Shown: positions 58,432 through 64,000 of the stretch, piece after piece
How positions within the stretch are numbered: position 1 is the stretch's first letter
Layout: every line of letters begins with the position of its first letter
Assembly (NCBI GenBank): GCA_964023205.1
Contig: OZ026835.1
Span: 18,248,414 to 18,312,413 of the forward strand
DNA: 64,000 nt
Direction of reading: 5' to 3'
From: Lutraria lutraria
Taxonomy: Eukaryota; Mollusca; Bivalvia; Venerida; Mactridae
Made by a program: the position numbers and the translations under genes
The notes under the pieces: generated by a model
What the model saw: only the letters and a program-made list of their open reading frames with translations
Told to the model about the DNA's origin: nothing
The model's database searches: none

Positions 58432-59728
58432 TTTTTAGTTCACATGTCACAAAGTGACAGGGTGAGCTTTTAGGATCAGTCTCCGTCCGGCATCGTGCAA
58501 TGTGCGTCGTGCATCATCAAACTTTACCTTGTGAACATACTAGGGGCCACATTTTTAGCTCAATTTTAGCAAAACTGGGTCAGAATGTTAATATTGACAA
58601 AATCTCGGACGAGTTTGATATTGGGCCATTTTGGGTGAAAAACTAGGTCACCAGCGCCAAATAAGGGAAAACCTTGTAACACTTTAGAAATCACTGTTTT
58701 GATTGGATCTTCATGAAACTTTGCCAGAATGTTTATTTCAATAATATGTAGGTCAAGTTAGATAATGGGTAATTTCCGTTCAAAAACTAGGTCACTAGGG
58801 AAAATTGCTGAAAACCTTGTGAACACTCTAGAAGTCACTGATTGATTGGATGATCATGAAACCTTGTCAGAATGTTTGGCTTTATAATATCTTGGACGAG
58901 TTCGAACACGGGTCATCTTGGGTCAAAAACTAGGTCGCTAAGTCAAATCTTATGAAAAACCATGTTAACACTGTAGATTTCTCAGTTATGATTGGATCTT
59001 CACCGAACTTTGTCAAATTGTTCGTTTTAATTATATAACTGTTAACTACAAATATGGGTCATCTGGGGTCAATAACTAGGTCACTAGGTCAAATCTTAGG
59101 AAAACTTTGTTAACACTGTAGATGTCAGAGTTTTGATTGGATTTTCACCAAAGCTTGTCAAAATGTTTGCTTCAGTGATATGTGGGTCAAGGTCGAATAT
59201 GGGTCAGCCAGGGTCAACAACTGGGTCACCAGGTCAAATCTTAGGTAAAAATCTTGTAAAAGCTCTAAATTGCATGGTTTTTATTGGATCTTGGCCAAAT
59301 CTTGTCTGATTGTTTGTCTCAATGATATTAAGGATAAGTTCAAATATGGATCATCTAGGGTCACGAGGTCAAATCTTAGAAAACCTTATTAATACTGTGG
59401 ATGTCAAATTTTGATTGTATCTTCACCAAACCTTGTCAAAATGTTTGTCTTAATGATATGTAAGACAAATTCGAACATAGGTCATCTGGGGTAAAAAACT
59501 AGGTCACAAGGTCAAATCTTAGGAAAACCTTGTCTATGCTGTAGTTTTCATGGTTTTGATTGGATCTTCACTAAATTTTGTCAGAATGTTTGTCTTATTT
59601 ATATGTAGGACAAGTTCTAACATGGGTCATCTGGGGTAAAAAACTAGGTCACCGGTTCAAAACAAAGTTTTATTGAGTGAACAGTGATTGTCATGTGAGC
59701 GATATAGGGACATCTTGGCCCTCTTGTT
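58432..59728 (+). repeat. hairpin-capped modular repeat, copy E
   Basis: TTTTTAGTTCACATGTCACA and GGGACATCTTGGCCCTCTTGTT. It is the most diverged copy (both hairpins carry mismatches) and abuts another family's 5' end at 59729. Confidence 0.85.
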
Positions 59729-60250
59729 TAGTTCACCTGGCGCAAAGTACCAAGGTGAGCTGTTGGGTTGGCCCTGTGTCCATCATGTGCTGTAAGGCAT
59801 CAGCATTTACTCTCAAACAGCTTCTCCTCTGAAACCACTGAGCCAAATGTATTGAAACTTTATAGCAGTCACTATGGTTCTTTATCTGATTTCTTCAAAT
59901 CTAATGGATCCATGCAGAACTCTGGTCGCATTTCCTTGTAGATCTCTACACCAAATTTCCTCAATATATGCCCATGGGAAAAAATTGACTCCCCCTTGGG
60001 ATATGCGTCATCAACATTTTAGGCAAAACATTAAAAAATCATAAAAGTCAACTGCTAGCCTTATTTCAAAATAATTTTACAGAAGTGGTCCATCATTAGA
60101 GTAGTCCTTTCTAAAAGTACTCAGGGAATTGAAATGCATTTGGAACTCTGGTTACCATAGCAACCAATTGGAAAATATTTTTTATTGAAATTTTCTGTTT
60201 CTCATACAATCAATTTCTTGTTATAAGACCATCTTTAAACCCTTGTAAAG
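59729..60250 (+). repeat. modular repeat, fourth core type, 5' part
   Basis: TAGTTCACCTGGCGCAAAGT then ACCAAGGTGAGCTG forms the 5' hairpin. The core has CTTCTCCTCTGAAACCACTG, CTGGTTACCATAGCAACCAA and similar phrases. The usual 3' end is missing here, but one occurs alone at about 63170-63214 (CAGGTGAGCGATACAGGGTC then ATCATGGCCCTCTTGT), with Harbinger and copy F sequence between. One element may have been split by these. Confidence 0.55.
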
Positions 60251-60733
60251 TAATCGTGTGTCAGACGGAATTGTTCTTGTTGGCACAGTCTTGTTAACAA
60301 GACCATATTACTGTGGAGTTTATCTTTTAGCTCTGAAATGTTTGGTCGTAATATCTCAGGCAATCTTAATACTATATGCTCTAAGTAGTGAATTTAACTT
60401 ACACTTTTGTTCTACATTTTCAAGAAACAATTCCATATATTGTTGTGTGTTTTTAACTCCTTGCAGATTAAAATGCAAGGTTTTTCCACACAAATGGTCC
60501 TTGGTTGAATCTTTACCAAGTTTCTTTACATAATTTTTGTTTGTCATCTTGTACTGGAAACAGTTCTGGAGTGTGTCTTATCAAAGATCTTTTGCTTGTT
60601 TCAGTCATACAATGCTCTATATATGATTGTACTATTTTGGAGGTGTTGTATCAAAAATTGTCAATCATAGTCATACGATTATCGTAAGATTATATCCAAT
60701 CCTACGATCACAAGAGCAGTCGCAGATCAAACA

Positions 60734-60916
60734 AAATGGCCGACATTATTTCTTATGAATGAAAGATGCCACTGTAGACAAAAAACTTTTAGACCAAGAA
60801 TGGGCAATCTAGATGATTTTACCAATGAAGAGGTCATCACAAGATACAGACTTAACAAGGAAGCTATTTTTTATGAAGAACTAAGTAGAGAGGACTTTAT
60901 TGCCATGGTAGCTTGA
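60734..60916 (+). pseudogene. PIF/Harbinger transposase N-terminal remnant
   Basis: The frame reads MNERCHCRQKTFRPRMGNL then DDFTNEEVITRYRLNKEAIF, matching the N-terminus of Harbinger (HARBI1-like) nucleases (R.FRPR.N.L...D.E...RYRLS...I). It ends in a stop after EELSREDFIAMVA. No DDE_4 core follows. Confidence 0.6.
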
Positions 60917-60919
60917 TAG

Positions 60920-61278
60920 AGGTATATAGTTGTTTTAATCCAGTTCTAACAATGTATATTAATTACTCTCAATGACTGCTTGGTATCTGACCAGTACTTG
61001 TGCTGAATGAACAATGCTATAAACAAGTATTTTTAGAAATTCTTTTAACATTGTGCTTAAGAGTTCCACTGGCACCTATTGTAAAATGATAACAAATAAT
61101 AAATAAATATAAATAAAATACTATCTGTGATTTCCACCCAGGACAGGCCTTATATGGAATGCTGTGAGGAAAGTGGAGAATTTCCCTATCACCCTGCTGA
61201 ATACTCACATCCAGCCACATTTGCTTTTATGTTACAGCAGATGGATGTCAATTTGACAGTTATTTGCACACTGTCTCC
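60920..61278. other. no gene seen
   Basis: AT-rich spacer between the Harbinger remnant and copy F. Confidence 0.35.
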
Positions 61279-62580
61279 TTTTTAGCTCACATGTCACAAA
61301 GTGACAAAGTGAGCTATTAGGATCACTCTCCGTCCGGCGTCGTGCGTCGTTTAACTTTTTGTTGTGACCACACTAGGGGCCACATTTTTGGCTCAATTTT
61401 AGCAAAACTGGGTCAGAACGTTAATATCAACAAAATCTCGGACGAGTTCGATATTGGGCCATTTGGGGTCAAAAACTAGGTCACCAGGGCCAAATAAGGG
61501 AAAACCTTGTGAACACTTTAGAAATCACTGTTTTGACTTTATCTTCATGAAACTTTGTCAGAATGTTTATTTTAATAATATGTAGGTCAAGTTTGAAAAT
61601 GGGTAATTTCTGTAGTAAAATTAGGTCACTAGGGCAAATTGCTGGAAAACCTTGTGAACACTCTAGAAGTCACTGTTTTGATTGGATGATCATGAAACCT
61701 TGTCAGAATGTTTGTCTTCATAATATCTTGAACGAGTTCGAACATGGGTCATCTTGGGTCAAAAACTAGGTCGCTAGGTCAAATTTTATGAAAAACCATG
61801 TTAACACTGTAGATTTCACAGTTATTATTGGATCTTCACCAAACTTTGTCAAATCGTTTGTTTTAATGATATAACGGTCAAGTGTAAATATGGGTCATCT
61901 GGGGTCAATAACTAGGTCACCAGGTCAAATCTTAGGAAAACTTTGTTAACACTGTAGATGTCACAGTTTTAATTGGATCTTCACCAAACCTTGTCAAAAT
62001 GTTTGCCTCAATGATATGTGGGTCAAGGATGAACATGGGTCAGCTGGGTTCAAAAACTGGGTCACTAGGGCAAATTGCTGGAAAACCTTGAGAACACTCT
62101 AGAAGTCACTGTTTTGATTGGATGCTCATGAAACCTTGTCAGAATGTTTGTCTTCATAATATCTTGAACAAGTTCGAACATGGGTCATCTTGGGTCAAAA
62201 ACTAGGTCGCTAGGTCAAATTTTATGAAAAACCATGTTAACACTGTAGATTTCACAGTTATTATTGGATCTTCACCAAACTTTGTCAAATCGTTTGTCTT
62301 AATGATATTAAGGACAAGTTCAAATATGGGTCACCTAGGGTCAAAAACCAGGTCACAAGGTCAAATCTTAGGAAAACCTTATTAACACTGTAGATGTCAA
62401 ATTTTGATTGTATCTTCACCAAACCTAGTCAGACTGTTTGTTTGTCTTAATGATATGTAAGACAAATTCGAACATAGGTCGTCTGGGGTCAAAAACTAGG
62501 TCACCGGTTCAAAACAATGTTTTAATGAGTGAACAGTGATTGTCATGTGAGCGATATAGGGCCATCTTGGCCCTCTTGTT
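61279..62580 (+). repeat. hairpin-capped modular repeat, copy F
   Basis: TTTTTAGCTCACATGTCAC and GGGCCATCTTGGCCCTCTTGTT. The left half is almost identical to copy A, including the GTAATTTCTGTAGTAAAATTAGG variant. The block at 61627-61860 recurs nearly unchanged at 62060-62285 in place of the usual modules, an internal duplication. Confidence 0.9.
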
Positions 62581-63344
62581 GAAGAGTATGTTGAAGTGAA
62601 GTGGGCATGTGCAAGAATTGCATGTTGGTAGAAATCGTACCGAATGGTTTGAACGTACAATCACGTTTATAAGATGGTCTTGAGAGTACAAATCCTAGAT
62701 ATAAAATTGTACGATCTTTGATAGGATGCCACCCTGGTCACCAGGAACAGAACTGATCTTCCATATATAAGTTCAGTCAGTCTTAAGTTATATAATTGAG
62801 TATCTTACCTGTCTTCAAATCACCTGTAACTCATTCTGTTCTTAGATTCAATTAGTAACTGACATGTATAAACAATAAAAGTAAAACAACCACAAATGTT
62901 GCTGGTGATTGGGATAGTATTTCCTATATGACTACATGGAAGCTTATAAAATCCTTAGAAACAGCTGCTCTGGTTTCAAAATGATATGACAAAAATATTC
63001 CTTCGTTGACGATCTACCAAATTCCATGAAATAATTTTGGTTTGTAAAATGCATGGCTAGTGCAGGGTGGAGCTAGTTTTCCCTGTACACTATTGTGAGA
63101 ATTTGATTTCAAAATAAATATCACAGAAGTAGCCTCTATCAATAAGCATTCAACTGGAACAGAACCAGTACACCTTGTCCAGGTGAGCGATACAGGGTCA
63201 TCATGGCCCTCTTGTATTTTAAAATGAATTGATTTATTTGTTCAGAATTATATGATTACAAATTATGTATACATACATGTATGGTATGTATTCTTGTAGA
63301 AAATATGTATAGTATTAACTTAAACATTGCTATGTTTATTTTCA
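62581..63344. other. repeat debris, no gene
   Basis: AT-rich sequence; the isolated 3' end of a modular repeat lies at about 63170-63214 (CCAGGTGAGCGATACAGGG then TCATCATGGCCCTCTTGT). Confidence 0.4.
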
Positions 63345-63521
63345 GAGGGGATCTTCTAGTGTTAAGACAAGCAGGGTATTGCTGGCGTCAGTTACTGGTT
63401 ACAGTTATAACACTACAGATTATCCTAGGAGTGTGGATAATAAATCAGTGGTTGTTTTACGGTGGAACAATATTTTGGATACAAACACATTTGACAAAGA
63501 GACAAGTTACCTTTATTAAAT
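63345..63521 (+). CDS. exon candidate, unrecognised
   Basis: tgtttattttcag precedes two open frames. One reads RGSSSVKTSRVLLASVTGY, SYNTTDYPRSVDNKSVV and NNILDTNTFDKETSYLY then TAA; another reads GDLLVLRQAGYCWRQLLV and QIILGVWIINQWLFY. The true frame is undecided. No domain is recognised. Confidence 0.3.
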
Positions 63522-64000
63522 AATTAGCAGGAAGGGCTAAATACAAGATCAATTATGCTGTTAGGCTAATGTATCAATAATATCATAATTGTTTGAACAT
63601 AATTAACTTTAAAACATTAAATAATTAATTGATTGAATTAAAAAGACAAAATACGAGATTTGAGCTCGGAGACCGACCTCAAGATTTATAACCTCAGGGT
63701 CTAGTCTATTTTATGCTTGTACTGTGTTAAGACTCATATTTTAAATAGATATTACAATAATTTTGTGTTTACCTTTTTCACAATGACATTCCCTGAAATT
63801 ATACTAATCATGACCATTGAATTTCACAGACTGGTTGACTTGTGCAATCTTCCTCAAGAATGCCGAACTGTCAAAGTTATATTGTGAATGTGGTCATTGA
63901 TTAAAGGAAAGACCAGACAAAGTCTGTTTCACTGTACTAGACTGCATGACTTTGTAAAGAAAAGCACAATTAATTAGTAGCACCTTTGTATTACAATCAT
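63522..64000. other. no gene seen
   Basis: AT-rich right edge; nothing recognised. Confidence 0.4.

Overview
The window is AT-rich, intron-bearing animal DNA, most likely from a bivalve mollusc. The main reason is a family of long interspersed repeats that open with an AGCTCAC hairpin and close with GGGCCATCTTGGCCCTCTTGTT-type ends, which I associate from memory with bivalve genomes. Nothing looks bacterial, and no complete intact gene was found. Most of the window consists of transposable elements inserted into one another.

Layout: 0.35-7.3 kb (minus strand) holds exons of two adjacent, same-strand genes. One has half a SAM domain plus coiled coil. The other ends in a DDE-type domain resembling Tc1/IS630 transposases, is broken by a MITE and a 1.2 kb repeat, and has a frameshift. 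From 9.5 kb to the right end there are scattered short plus-strand exon candidates that I cannot name. 12.2-12.9 kb is a pogo-like MITE. 13.4-15.4 kb holds two hairpin-capped repeats. 15.96-21.0 kb is a decayed Ty3/gypsy element (gag, protease, RT, RNase H on the minus strand) interrupted by two hAT-type elements. 21.9-23.0 kb is a mariner element with its empty site preserved elsewhere in the window. 26.96-32.75 kb is a mariner element that has swallowed a LINE (itself interrupted by a palindrome-ended insertion) and another repeat. 33.6-36.5 kb is a TIR element with a nested hAT MITE. 36.7-39 kb holds tandem repeats and a modular repeat. 40.7-41.9 kb is a hAT derivative that still carries a BED zinc finger. 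44.7-56.9 kb is a 12.2 kb piggyBac locus with TTAA ends that contains a transposase pseudogene and at least four nested insertions. 57.3-64 kb has Tc1 and Harbinger remnants and three more modular repeats.

The strongest observations are exact target-site duplications for several elements (CATAATAC, CTTTTAAG, GTCAATAT, TTAA, TA), which allow the insertion order to be reconstructed. A second is a superfamily of repeats that share terminal hairpins but carry different tandem core modules. A third is the broken DDE/SAM gene pair. All family assignments come from motif reading without database searches.
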